28,848 nucleotides of DNA from Marisimplicoccus framensis_A (GTDB lineage: Bacteria; Bacteroidota; Bacteroidia; Flavobacteriales; Flavobacteriaceae), in contig JBELLF010000007.1 in the NCBI GenBank assembly GCA_042088875.1, positions 1 through 28,848 on the forward strand. The letters run 5' to 3'. Position numbers and translations under genes: made by a program. This document shows positions 15,810 through 23,957 of the stretch, piece by piece; the first letter of the stretch is position 1; each line of letters starts with the position of its first letter. A model generated the notes under the pieces. The model worked only from the letters and a program-made list of their open reading frames with translations. It ran no database searches and had not been told where the DNA came from.

Positions 15810-16784
15810 ATGAAAAAATTATTTATATATCTTAGTTTAATTACTCTTATAGTATCTTGTTCAAAAGAATTTTCCTCGGATGAATATGGTGGCTATGAAA
15901 TGTTGACTGACTACATGTTAAATGAGTATACTCAAGGAGCTGCTTTAAGAACAATCTCTGAAATAGGAGAATATCAAGCATCTAGTCCTGTAACTTCAAT
16001 AAAAAAATGGGTTTTAGAAACTCATGATTCGGAAGAGGGAGGTTTAACTGATAATGTTGAAATGTATATTTCATACAATGGATCATTCTCAGGACAAACT
16101 TCAATACAAGAGAAATTATATAAAACTATAAATAAAGCTGATATGTATATTGGAGATGTAGGTTTACCTAGATTTGAGGTTTCACTTTCATTATCTGATG
16201 CTTTAGCTTTTATGGATAAAACTAATTTTGGTGGTGGTGATATTGTTAATGTAAGATTTGTGTTAAACCTAACTGATGGTAGATCTTTTTCTAGATCTTC
16301 TGTGACTGGTTCAATGACAGGAGTTTACTTTAAATCACCTTTCCTCTACCCTCTTATTATTGGATGTGAATTACCTGCAGGTGAAGTTGATGCTCAAGCA
16401 GGTACTTACACTATATCTGCTACAGACTCCTATGGTGATGGATGGACTACAGGTGAATCATTAACTGTAACTATTGATGGAAAGCTTTACCGCTTCGGAT
16501 CATACGTGCCAGAAAGTGGATGGAATAGTACTCTAGCTAATACTGGAAATGATTTTGTCGATGGAGATTCTTATGTATGGACATTTGAAGTACCTGAAGG
16601 TGCAAAAAAAATGACTTGGGCATATGAGTCTGGCTACTATGATGATGAAGTTGGATTTAGCATTAGTTTTACTAATACAAATGGTAAAACTCAGTCAGTT
16701 GTTTCTTACGGTAATTATCCTAATGGAACTAGTGCAGACATAAGAACTGTTAAGCCTCTATCTGGGATGAGTATTTGCTTTTAA
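15810..16784 (+). CDS. Third lipoprotein of triad 2, with a DSYGDGW-type C-terminal domain
   Basis: 324 residues; the signal peptide ends LIVSC (C17) and is followed by SKEFSSDEYGG. The module at about 119-187 (PRFEVSLSLSDAL, GGDIVNVRFVLNLTDGRSFS, GC at 185-186) aligns with residues 98-165 of the third lipoprotein in triad 1. The C-terminal domain (about 198-324) instead contains TYTISATDSYGDGW at 199-212. From memory, this motif recurs in secreted Bacteroidota proteins as a beta-sandwich repeat, where the Asp-rich turn may hold calcium. Likely a surface accessory binder working with the SusC/SusD pair. Its exact family is unnamed here. It starts 11 bases after susD and is followed by a terminator. 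Confidence 0.85.
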   Translation: MKKLFIYLSLITLIVSCSKEFSSDEYGGYEMLTDYMLNEYTQGAALRTISEIGEYQASSPVTSIKKWVLETHDSEEGGLTDNVEMYISYNGSFSGQTSIQEKLYKTINKADMYIGDVGLPRFEVSLSLSDALAFMDKTNFGGGDIVNVRFVLNLTDGRSFSRSSVTGSMTGVYFKSPFLYPLIIGCELPAGEVDAQAGTYTISATDSYGDGWTTGESLTVTIDGKLYRFGSYVPESGWNSTLANTGNDFVDGDSYVWTFEVPEGAKKMTWAYESGYYDDEVGFSISFTNTNGKTQSVVSYGNYPNGTSADIRTVKPLSGMSICF

Positions 16785-16807
16785 TTAACAAATAAGATTT
16801 AAAATTT

Positions 16808-16842
16808 AAAAAGAGGTTTTTTTAATAAGCCTCTTTTTTTTT
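16808..16842 (+). terminator. Rho-independent terminator of triad 2
   Basis: Stem AAAAAGAGG... / ...CCTCTTTTT with GAGG (16813-16816) pairing CCTC (16830-16833), extended outward by five A-T pairs, loop about 7-10 bases, then a long T run to 16842. It lies 24 bases after the third lipoprotein's stop. Confidence 0.85.
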
Positions 16843-16938
16843 AAATAATAATTATAAGATTAATCTGTAGTAATTTTTGAAGTACTAAGACGAAAAAAAT
16901 TATTTATCTAAAAAACGTAATTTAGTAAAAAATTAGGT

Positions 16939-19452
16939 TTGCCTTTTACTAAAAGCTCATTAACACTTTCTATAATTGTTATTTATTTTCTTATAAGTAG
17001 CTGTAGTACAAATATTTATGATAATTTTGAAGATCCTATCCTTGTTAAGAATATCTTTGAAGTAAATGATAGCATAGTTAAGAGAAACCCTGTTAGTCTT
17101 CTAATTCAACCATCTCCGATTAACAAATTTCTTGGATACCCTCTGGGTCTTGCAATAAATAATCTTGGAAGTCAGAATCCAGATGAAAAATTTGCTGATT
17201 GGCTAAAAAAAAATAATAGAGAAAGTCGCTTAAAAAAACTTATTTCTCAAAAACAGATTACTCAACTTAAGAACTATAATAAATCATTTAATAATTTTTT
17301 AAAAGAACTTGGTCAAGAACCTGTAAAACTCTCAGACATTAATTTCAGTGACAATATTAGAAGACTTAAACAATTTTATAATAATCAAGGATATTTTGAT
17401 TCAGAAATAAACTATAATACCGCAATTAATAATAACCAAGCACAAGTTAAGTATAGAGTAAAGACTAATGATAGGTATTTACTAGATTCAATAATAGTAA
17501 ATGTTCAGTCCAAAGATTTAGATTCTTTATATAAAGCAAATATTGGGAATAGTATTTTAAAAGAAGGAGAGTATTTTTCAATTAATAAACTTCTTTTAGA
17601 AAGAGAGAGAATTTTTTCTTTATTTAAAAATAACGGTGTTTATAACTTTCAACAAAGAAGTATAAGTTATAACGTTTTAATTGACAGTACTGGTATTATA
17701 AAGAATATACCAATTATACTTAAAATATCTAATCCGAATTTGAATGATAGTTATAAAATTAAAAGGATTAATAAGATTAATTTATATGTAGAGTCTTTAG
17801 ATGAGTTATCAAATATTGAGTCATATACTGATTCAATAAATTATAACGGTATAAATATTTTCTCTAAGGGTAGTTTAAATTATTCTCCAAGATCAATAAC
17901 TGAACCTATCTTTTTTAAAAAGGGACAACATTACAGCGAGGATAATAAAATTTTGACATCAAGATATTTTTCTAATCTGGGAAATTTTAAATACCCTAGA
18001 ATTATTTTTGAAGAGAAAGATAATTCATTGATATCTTCAATATATCTTCTACCTAGAAACAGATTTAGTTTAGGATTTGATCTAGACTTTACTCATTCAA
18101 ATATTGAAGACTTTGGGATTTCTTTCGGTACAAATCTAAATATTAGGAATATTTTCAGAGGAACAGAAAATTTATCAATTAATTTAAAAAATTCAATAGG
18201 TGCATCAAAAGATATAGGGATACCGGATGATTCTTTTTTTAATCTATTCGAGTTAGGTGGAAATATCAATCTAAGAATACCAAGAGTAATTCTACCAATA
18301 AATACAGAAAAGATTATACAAAAGGATATGAATCCAATAACTAACATAATTCTTGGATCAACAGTTCAAAAAAATATTGGTTTAGATAAGCAGTATTATA
18401 GTGGTATATATGAAGTAAATTGGAATCCTTCCATGTTTTCAAAAATAAATTTTAAATTTTTAGATTTTGAGTATGTTAATAATAGGAATATTTCTAATTA
18501 CTTCAATGTATACAGAAATTCATATGATAAGCTTAATTATATTTCTTCACTTTATAATATTGACCAGTCATTGGTTGATAATAAAGGAAATTTGACAATT
18601 CCAGAAGGATCTGATTTATTTATCAATAAAGTTTTAAGTAGTCAAACTTCCTTGAGTTCCAGTAATGAATTTTATAAAGATGTTAATTCGATTTTAGAAA
18701 GAAAGGAGCGATTAACTGAGAATAATCTAATAGTTGGTTCCTCATTAAGCATTAACAGAAATACGCAAGAAAACTTTTTAGATGAAGACTTCTCCCAACT
18801 TAGAATCAAATTAGAAATGGTTGGAAATATTTTTAATGAGGTACTAAGAGGCAATAACCTTAACTCTAAAGGAAAAGTTGAGATATCTAATATTATGCCC
18901 TCACAATATACAAAAGCAGAGGTAAGTTATATTAAGCACTTGCTTTTAAACAAAGGTGATATAATTGCATTCAGGGCATTTTCTGGGGTAGCTATTCCAT
19001 ATGGAAATTCTGATTACATCCCATTTACAAGATCTTATTACGCAGGAGGATCAAATGACAACAGGGCTTGGAAAGCATATAAGTTAGGTCCCGGAAGTAG
19101 TAATAATATAAATGAGTTTAATGAAGCTAATTTTAAAATTGCGTTTAATCTAGAATATAGGAGTAAAATTAGTGGTAAGTTGAATGGCGCCTTCTTTATT
19201 GATGTTGGAAATATTTGGAACTTAAATGATAATGTAAATGATAGCTCAATGACATTCGATAGTTTTTCAGATTTAGGAGAACTTGCAATTGGGACAGGTA
19301 TTGGACTTAGATATGATTTGAATTTCTTTATTTTAAGACTTGATACTGGCTTTAAAACGTTCAATCCCGCAAGAGAAAAGAGTGATAGATGGTTTAACGA
19401 TTTCACTCTAAGAAAAGCAGTTTTTAATATTGGAATTAATTATCCATTTTAG
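16939..19452 (+). CDS. tamL: Lipid-anchored TamA-like Omp85 protein (TamL)
   Basis: Outer-membrane beta-barrel of the Omp85 family. In Bacteroidota the lipid-anchored TamA variant is called TamL and is thought to help insert or export envelope proteins with TamB. It is 837 residues. The signal peptide ends FLISSC with the lipid cysteine at C22. POTRA-like repeats occupy roughly 100-340 (for example RRLKQFYNNQGYFDSEINYN). The barrel has the Omp85 loop-6 region YAGGSNDNRAWKAYKLGPGS and a C-terminal strand ending NIGINYPF. Start: the only usable codon is TTG at 16939; an in-frame TAA lies seven codons upstream and no ATG or GTG comes before the lipobox. It is followed 43 bases later by fbaA. No tamB is in the window. 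Confidence 0.87.
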   Translation: MPFTKSSLTLSIIVIYFLISSCSTNIYDNFEDPILVKNIFEVNDSIVKRNPVSLLIQPSPINKFLGYPLGLAINNLGSQNPDEKFADWLKKNNRESRLKKLISQKQITQLKNYNKSFNNFLKELGQEPVKLSDINFSDNIRRLKQFYNNQGYFDSEINYNTAINNNQAQVKYRVKTNDRYLLDSIIVNVQSKDLDSLYKANIGNSILKEGEYFSINKLLLERERIFSLFKNNGVYNFQQRSISYNVLIDSTGIIKNIPIILKISNPNLNDSYKIKRINKINLYVESLDELSNIESYTDSINYNGINIFSKGSLNYSPRSITEPIFFKKGQHYSEDNKILTSRYFSNLGNFKYPRIIFEEKDNSLISSIYLLPRNRFSLGFDLDFTHSNIEDFGISFGTNLNIRNIFRGTENLSINLKNSIGASKDIGIPDDSFFNLFELGGNINLRIPRVILPINTEKIIQKDMNPITNIILGSTVQKNIGLDKQYYSGIYEVNWNPSMFSKINFKFLDFEYVNNRNISNYFNVYRNSYDKLNYISSLYNIDQSLVDNKGNLTIPEGSDLFINKVLSSQTSLSSSNEFYKDVNSILERKERLTENNLIVGSSLSINRNTQENFLDEDFSQLRIKLEMVGNIFNEVLRGNNLNSKGKVEISNIMPSQYTKAEVSYIKHLLLNKGDIIAFRAFSGVAIPYGNSDYIPFTRSYYAGGSNDNRAWKAYKLGPGSSNNINEFNEANFKIAFNLEYRSKISGKLNGAFFIDVGNIWNLNDNVNDSSMTFDSFSDLGELAIGTGIGLRYDLNFFILRLDTGFKTFNPAREKSDRWFNDFTLRKAVFNIGINYPF

Positions 19453-19464
19453 GAATAAGTTTAA

Positions 19465-19472
19465 TACTTTTG
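19465..19472 (+). promoter_or_regulatory. Possible fbaA promoter -7 box
   Basis: TACTTTTG matches TAnnTTTG, 23 bases before the TTG start of fbaA, in the short gap after tamL. No good -33 TTG is visible, so this is a box match only. Confidence 0.4.
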
Positions 19473-19495
19473 ACAAAAATTAATAAAAAAATATT

Positions 19496-20554
19496 TTGAA
19501 AAATAACTTTATCTACGGAAAAGAAAACCAAAAATTATTTAATCTGGCTAAAGAAAAAAAGTTTGCTTTACCAGCAATTAACGTATCCGGAACTAACACT
19601 ACTAATTCTGTCCTAGAAACTGCTTCCGATTTGAATAGTCCAGTAATTATTCAGTTTTCCAATGGTGGCTCTCAATTTATAGCTGGTAAAGGTATGTCAA
19701 ACGAAAATTTTAAAGCTTCTATAGCTGGCTCAGTTGCTGGTGCATATCATATACACAAAGTAATTGATAATTATAATTCTAAGGTTATAATTCATACTGA
19801 TCACTGTTCCAGGGGTATATTACCATGGATAGATGGATTGATTGATTATGGTAAAGTATTTTACAAAAAAAATGGGTATCCCTTATTTTCATCTCATATG
19901 ATTGATTTATCGGAAGAATCATTAGAGGTTAATATAGGCACATGTAAAGAATATCTTAAGAAACTAACTGATTTAGAGATGACACTAGAGATAGAATTAG
20001 GTGTTACAGGAGGAGAAGAAGATGGTGTTGATAATACTAATATTGATTCATCTAAACTTTATACTCAACCAGAAGAAGTTGCCTATGCATATTCCGAGCT
20101 GAGCTCAATTAGCGATAATTTTATGATTGCTGCAGCATTTGGTAATGTTCATGGAGTATATAAACCAGGAAACGTAAAATTAACTCCTAAAATTTTAAAA
20201 AATTCACAGGAGTTTGTTTCAAAAAAATTCAATTTACCATCTAATTCACTTGATTTTGTATTCCATGGTGGTTCTGGTTCTTCAGTTGAAGAAATAAGGC
20301 AAGCTATAGATTATGGTGTTATAAAAATGAATATAGATACAGATCTTCAATTTGCATTTACCGAAGGTATTAGAGATTATATGATTGGAGAGTCTGAATA
20401 TTTAATGAAGCAAATAGGTAATCCAGATGGTGATGACATACCTAACAAAAAATATTATGATCCTAGAGTATGGCTTAGAAAAGGAGAAGAGACTTTTAAA
20501 ACAAGACTTATAAAAGCCTTTGAAGATTTAAATAATATCAATACCTTAGATTAA
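19496..20554 (+). CDS. fbaA: Fructose-bisphosphate aldolase, class II (class IIA type)
   Basis: Zinc enzyme of glycolysis and gluconeogenesis that cleaves or forms fructose-1,6-bisphosphate from dihydroxyacetone phosphate and glyceraldehyde-3-phosphate. 352 residues, normal length. The catalytic Asp and zinc-binding His are D102 and H103 in HTDHCSRGILPW. The class IIA loop GVTGGEEDGVDN is at 169-180. Further zinc histidines are H219 (FGNVHGVY) and H257 (FHGGSGSS), with phosphate binding by NIDTDLQFAF (279-288). Start: TTG at 19496, since in-frame TAA codons lie at 19481-19486 and no ATG intervenes. accD follows 11 bases downstream, so the two are probably one transcript. Confidence 0.95.
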   Translation: MKNNFIYGKENQKLFNLAKEKKFALPAINVSGTNTTNSVLETASDLNSPVIIQFSNGGSQFIAGKGMSNENFKASIAGSVAGAYHIHKVIDNYNSKVIIHTDHCSRGILPWIDGLIDYGKVFYKKNGYPLFSSHMIDLSEESLEVNIGTCKEYLKKLTDLEMTLEIELGVTGGEEDGVDNTNIDSSKLYTQPEEVAYAYSELSSISDNFMIAAAFGNVHGVYKPGNVKLTPKILKNSQEFVSKKFNLPSNSLDFVFHGGSGSSVEEIRQAIDYGVIKMNIDTDLQFAFTEGIRDYMIGESEYLMKQIGNPDGDDIPNKKYYDPRVWLRKGEETFKTRLIKAFEDLNNINTLD

Positions 20555-20565
20555 AATCTAATAGT

Positions 20566-21426
20566 ATGAGTTGGTTCAAAAGAACAAACAAAAATATTAG
20601 TACAAAAACCGAAGAAAAAAAAGACATACCTGCTGGTCTTTGGTACAAAACTCCTAGTGGTAAAATAATTGAAACAAAGGAACTAGCTGAAAATATGTAT
20701 GTTAGTCCTGAAGACGACTATCATGTTCATATTGGAAGCAAGGAATACTTTGAAATACTTTTTGATAATAAATTTAAAGAGTTTAATACTCAAATGACTT
20801 CTGTTGATTTCCTAAAATTTGAGGATCAAAAAAAATATTCTGATAGATTAAAAGAGGCTCAAGACAAGACTAATCTTAATGAAGCAATTAGAGTTGGTTA
20901 TGGAAAATCATATGGAAAAAATCTTGTAATTGCATGTATGGACTTTAAATTTATAGGAGGATCAATGGGATCAGTTGTTGGAGAAAAAATATCTCTAGCA
21001 ATAGGTTATGCAATTAAATATAAATGTCCTCTTCTTATTATTTCAAAATCTGGTGGAGCTAGAATGATGGAGTCTGCTACTTCACTTATGCAAATGGCTA
21101 AAACATCTGCAAAACTTAATGATTTATCAGAAGCAAAGTTACCATATATTTCTCTGTGCACGGATCCAACTACTGGGGGAACAACTGCTTCTTTTGCAAT
21201 GTTGGGAGATATTAATATTGCAGAACCTAACGCACTTGTTGCTTTTGCAGGGCCTAGAGTTGTTAAAGACACTACTGGTCAAGACTTACCTGATGGATTT
21301 CAAAAAAGTGAGTTTTTATTAGAAAAGGGATTTTTAGATTTTATTATTCACAGGAAAGATTTAAAGAAGAAAGTTAATCTATACATAGATTTGATACAGA
21401 ATTACCCCCTACGTAAATATGAATAA
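20566..21426 (+). CDS. accD: Acetyl-CoA carboxylase carboxyltransferase subunit beta
   Basis: Transfers the carboxyl group from biotin to acetyl-CoA to make malonyl-CoA, with AccA; first committed step of fatty-acid synthesis. 286 residues. The crotonase-fold core shows FIGGSMGSVVGEKI, SKSGGARMMES, TDPTTGGTTASFAMLGDI and FAGPRVVKDTTGQDLP. The N-terminal region where most bacteria carry a four-cysteine zinc ribbon is kept in length but has no cysteines: by alignment to E. coli AccD the positions are T29, G32, S47 and D50 (GLWYKTPSGK, YVSPEDDYHVHIG). This is probably a lineage feature of Flavobacteriia. It follows fbaA by 11 bases. accA and the biotin subunits are not nearby. Confidence 0.96.
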   Translation: MSWFKRTNKNISTKTEEKKDIPAGLWYKTPSGKIIETKELAENMYVSPEDDYHVHIGSKEYFEILFDNKFKEFNTQMTSVDFLKFEDQKKYSDRLKEAQDKTNLNEAIRVGYGKSYGKNLVIACMDFKFIGGSMGSVVGEKISLAIGYAIKYKCPLLIISKSGGARMMESATSLMQMAKTSAKLNDLSEAKLPYISLCTDPTTGGTTASFAMLGDINIAEPNALVAFAGPRVVKDTTGQDLPDGFQKSEFLLEKGFLDFIIHRKDLKKKVNLYIDLIQNYPLRKYE

Positions 21427-21454
21427 ATAATTTACTTATTTAAATATAAACTAC

Positions 21455-21462
21455 TATATTTG
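21455..21462 (+). promoter_or_regulatory. rpsO promoter -7 box (TATATTTG)
   Basis: Exact match to TAnnTTTG, 18 bases before the rpsO ATG, predicting a leader of about 13 bases. TTTAC near 21431 is a weak -33 candidate. It lies in the 54-base accD-rpsO gap and marks the start of an rpsO-pnp unit. Confidence 0.6.
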
Positions 21463-21480
21463 CCGCTCAAAAACAATTGA

Positions 21481-21744
21481 ATGACAGTACTTAAGAAAGA
21501 AAATATTTTTAAAGAATTTGGCAAAAGTAAAAAAGATACCGGTTCTGCTGAAAGTCAAGTTGCACTTTTCTCTAAGAGAATTGAACATCTTTCTAATCAT
21601 CTTAAAACTAATGCAAAAGATTTCAATACTGAGAAATCTTTAGTTAAAATGGTTGGTAGAAGAAGAAATTTACTTGAGTACCTAAAAAAAATAGATATCG
21701 AAAGATACCGTGCTATAATTAAAAAGCTTGGTATTAGAAAATAA
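21481..21744 (+). CDS. rpsO: 30S ribosomal protein S15
   Basis: Primary-binding small-subunit protein that contacts 16S rRNA helices 20-22. 87 residues, family length 88-90. Recognisable features are FGKSKKDTGSAESQVALFSKRIEHLSNHL (split here as FGKSKKDTGSAESQ, then VALFSKRIEHLSNHL) and MVGRRRNLLEYLKK near the C-terminus, with the conserved HL and RRR RNA-binding residues. It precedes pnp as in many bacteria, including E. coli. A hairpin separates the two genes. Confidence 0.97.
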   Translation: MTVLKKENIFKEFGKSKKDTGSAESQVALFSKRIEHLSNHLKTNAKDFNTEKSLVKMVGRRRNLLEYLKKIDIERYRAIIKKLGIRK

Positions 21745-21749
21745 AATTT

Positions 21750-21797
21750 AGTTTGGTTGTCTAAATATTCACACAACAATTAATTTAAACCTAAACT
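21750..21797 (+). ncRNA. Hairpin in the rpsO-pnp gap (pnp leader)
   Basis: In the 58-base gap, AGTTTG (21750-21755) can pair with CTAAACT (21791-21797, T bulged). Inside it GTTGT (21756-21760) pairs with ACAAC (21773-21777), giving a two-part stem. In E. coli a stem at this place is cut by RNase III and then used by PNPase to repress its own translation. The structure here is predicted by eye, and equivalence is inference. Confidence 0.4.
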
Positions 21798-21802
21798 AGA
21801 TT

Positions 21803-23914
21803 ATGAATCCAAAACCCTTATCAAAAAAAATTGTTTTAAATGATGGTCGAGAAATTATCATTGAAACTGGTAAACTTGCAAAGCAAGCTCATGGATCAGT
21901 AGTAGTAAAAATGGGAGACTGTATGCTACTATCTACTGTAGTTTCCAATTATGGTGAGTCAACATTAGATTTTCTGCCCTTAACGGTGGATTATAGAGAA
22001 AAATTTGCCTCTGCTGGTAGATTTCCAGGTGGTTTTTTCAAAAGAGAAGCTAGACCAAGTAATGAGGAGATACTAACAATGAGAATTGTTGACAGAGTTT
22101 TAAGACCATTATTTCCAAAAGATTATTATAATGAAACTCAGGTTATGATTCAATTAATGTCTCACGATGAAGATGTAATGCCAGATGCATTAGTAGGATT
22201 AGCTGCCTCTGCTGCATTATCATTGTCTGATATTCCATTCGATGGACCTATTTCTGAGGTCAGAGTGGCAAGAATTAATGGAAATTTCATTGTTAATCCT
22301 TCAAAAACACAGCTACAAGAATCTGATATAGATATGATGGTTGGTGCAAGTGAAGATTCAGTAGTAATGGTTGAAGGGGAATTTAATGAGATTTCTGAAG
22401 AGGAAATGACAGAAGCTATAAGATATGCTCATGAAGAAATAAAAGCTCAAATAAGCGCACAAAAAGAGCTTGTTGAGCTAGCTGGAGTAAGTTCTGAAAA
22501 AAGAGAATATGATTCTGCAGAGGAAGATTTAGAGCTAGAAAATCAAATTATTGAAAAAACTTATCAAAAATGTTATGATGTTGCAAAAAAGGGTCTTTCA
22601 AAAAATGAAAGAAGTGAACTTTTTTCAAATATAAAGCAAGATTTAGTTGAATCATTCGAAGAAGAAACATTTGAAGAAAAGAAAGATCTTATTCTGAATT
22701 ACTTTAGTAAATCACAAAAAAAGGCAGTAAGGGATTTAGTTCTTAATGAAGGTATAAGACTTGATGGGAGAAAACCAGATAACATCAGAAATATTTGGAC
22801 TGAAATCGATTATTTACCATCTACTCACGGATCAGCAGTATTCACACGAGGAGAAACTCAAGCTCTAGCTTCAGTTACTCTAGGTACAAGCAGAGAAGCT
22901 AATGTTATTGATATGCCAACCGATCAATCTGAAGAGACTTTTTATTTACATTATAATTTTCCTCCATTTTCAACGGGAGAGGCAAGACCATTGAGAGGAA
23001 CTTCAAGAAGAGAAGTTGGTCACGGGAATCTTGCTCAAAGGGCACTTAAAAAGGTTATGCCATTTGATTGTCCATATACAGTCAGAATTGTATCTGAAAT
23101 TTTAGAATCTAATGGATCCTCCTCTATGGCATCGGTTTGTGCAGGATCACTTGCATTGATGGATGCTGGAATTAATATTAAAAGTAATGTTTCCGGTATA
23201 GCAATGGGTTTAATTACCGAGGGTGATAAATATGCTGTATTATCTGATATTTTAGGAGATGAAGATCATCTTGGAGATATGGATTTTAAAGTAACAGGTA
23301 CTAAAGATGGAATTACTGCATGTCAAATGGATATCAAAATTAAAGGATTAAAATACGAGATATTAATTGAAGCACTTGGTCAAGCTAAAAATGGAAGATT
23401 GGATATTTTAAATAAGCTAGATGAAACAATAAATAAACCTAATGATTCTGTCAAAGCTCATGCTCCTAAAATGGTAAACATTGAAATAAGCAAGGACTTC
23501 ATTGGTCTTGTTATTGGTCCAGGAGGTAAAAATATTCAAGAACTTCAAAAAGATACTGAGACAACAATTGTAATTAATGAGAAAGATGAAGTTGGTGTTA
23601 TCGAGATTTTAGGAGTTGATCAAGAAAAGATTAACTACGCTATCGACAGAATTAAAAATCTAGTTTTTGAACCTGTAATCGATGAAGTGTATAATGTCAA
23701 AGTAATCAAAATTCTTGATTTTGGTGCAGTGGTTGAATTTGTTCCTGGCAAAGAAGCGCTTTTACACGTATCTGAAATTGCATTGGAAAGAGTTAATAAT
23801 GTGACCGATTATCTAAACATTGGTGATCAAATTGAAATAAAATATCTGGGAATTGATCCTAGAACAAAAAAATCTAAAATTTCCAGAAAAGTTTTACTTG
23901 AAAAAAAATCTTAA
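21803..23914 (+). CDS. pnp: Polyribonucleotide nucleotidyltransferase (PNPase)
   Basis: A 3'-to-5' phosphorolytic exoribonuclease and RNA-decay enzyme, working as a trimer in the cytoplasm. 703 residues, normal. The first RNase PH domain is at about 10-150 (YREKFASAGRFPGGFFKREA). A helical linker follows, then the second, catalytic RNase PH domain at about 315-545 (NEGIRLDGRKPDNIR, FTRGETQALASVTLGTSRE, SSSMASVCAGSLALMDAGI, ALGQAKNGRLDIL). The KH domain near 555-615 carries FIGLVIGPGGKNIQELQKDT. The S1 domain (about 625-695) has YNVKVIKILDFGAVVEFVPG and LLHVSEI. It is downstream of rpsO and 43 bases upstream of rpoD. Confidence 0.98.
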   Translation: MNPKPLSKKIVLNDGREIIIETGKLAKQAHGSVVVKMGDCMLLSTVVSNYGESTLDFLPLTVDYREKFASAGRFPGGFFKREARPSNEEILTMRIVDRVLRPLFPKDYYNETQVMIQLMSHDEDVMPDALVGLAASAALSLSDIPFDGPISEVRVARINGNFIVNPSKTQLQESDIDMMVGASEDSVVMVEGEFNEISEEEMTEAIRYAHEEIKAQISAQKELVELAGVSSEKREYDSAEEDLELENQIIEKTYQKCYDVAKKGLSKNERSELFSNIKQDLVESFEEETFEEKKDLILNYFSKSQKKAVRDLVLNEGIRLDGRKPDNIRNIWTEIDYLPSTHGSAVFTRGETQALASVTLGTSREANVIDMPTDQSEETFYLHYNFPPFSTGEARPLRGTSRREVGHGNLAQRALKKVMPFDCPYTVRIVSEILESNGSSSMASVCAGSLALMDAGINIKSNVSGIAMGLITEGDKYAVLSDILGDEDHLGDMDFKVTGTKDGITACQMDIKIKGLKYEILIEALGQAKNGRLDILNKLDETINKPNDSVKAHAPKMVNIEISKDFIGLVIGPGGKNIQELQKDTETTIVINEKDEVGVIEILGVDQEKINYAIDRIKNLVFEPVIDEVYNVKVIKILDFGAVVEFVPGKEALLHVSEIALERVNNVTDYLNIGDQIEIKYLGIDPRTKKSKISRKVLLEKKS

Positions 23915-23957
23915 ATTTTTTTCAATTTGGAACAATTTTTGAGGCATTAATTAGTCT

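Noticed and set aside
4171..16784. The SusC/SusD triads as a recently transferred polysaccharide-utilisation island
   Set aside because: No mobile elements, integration repeats, carbohydrate-active enzymes or regulators flank them, and their base composition is not visibly foreign, so recent transfer and polysaccharide specificity are not supported.
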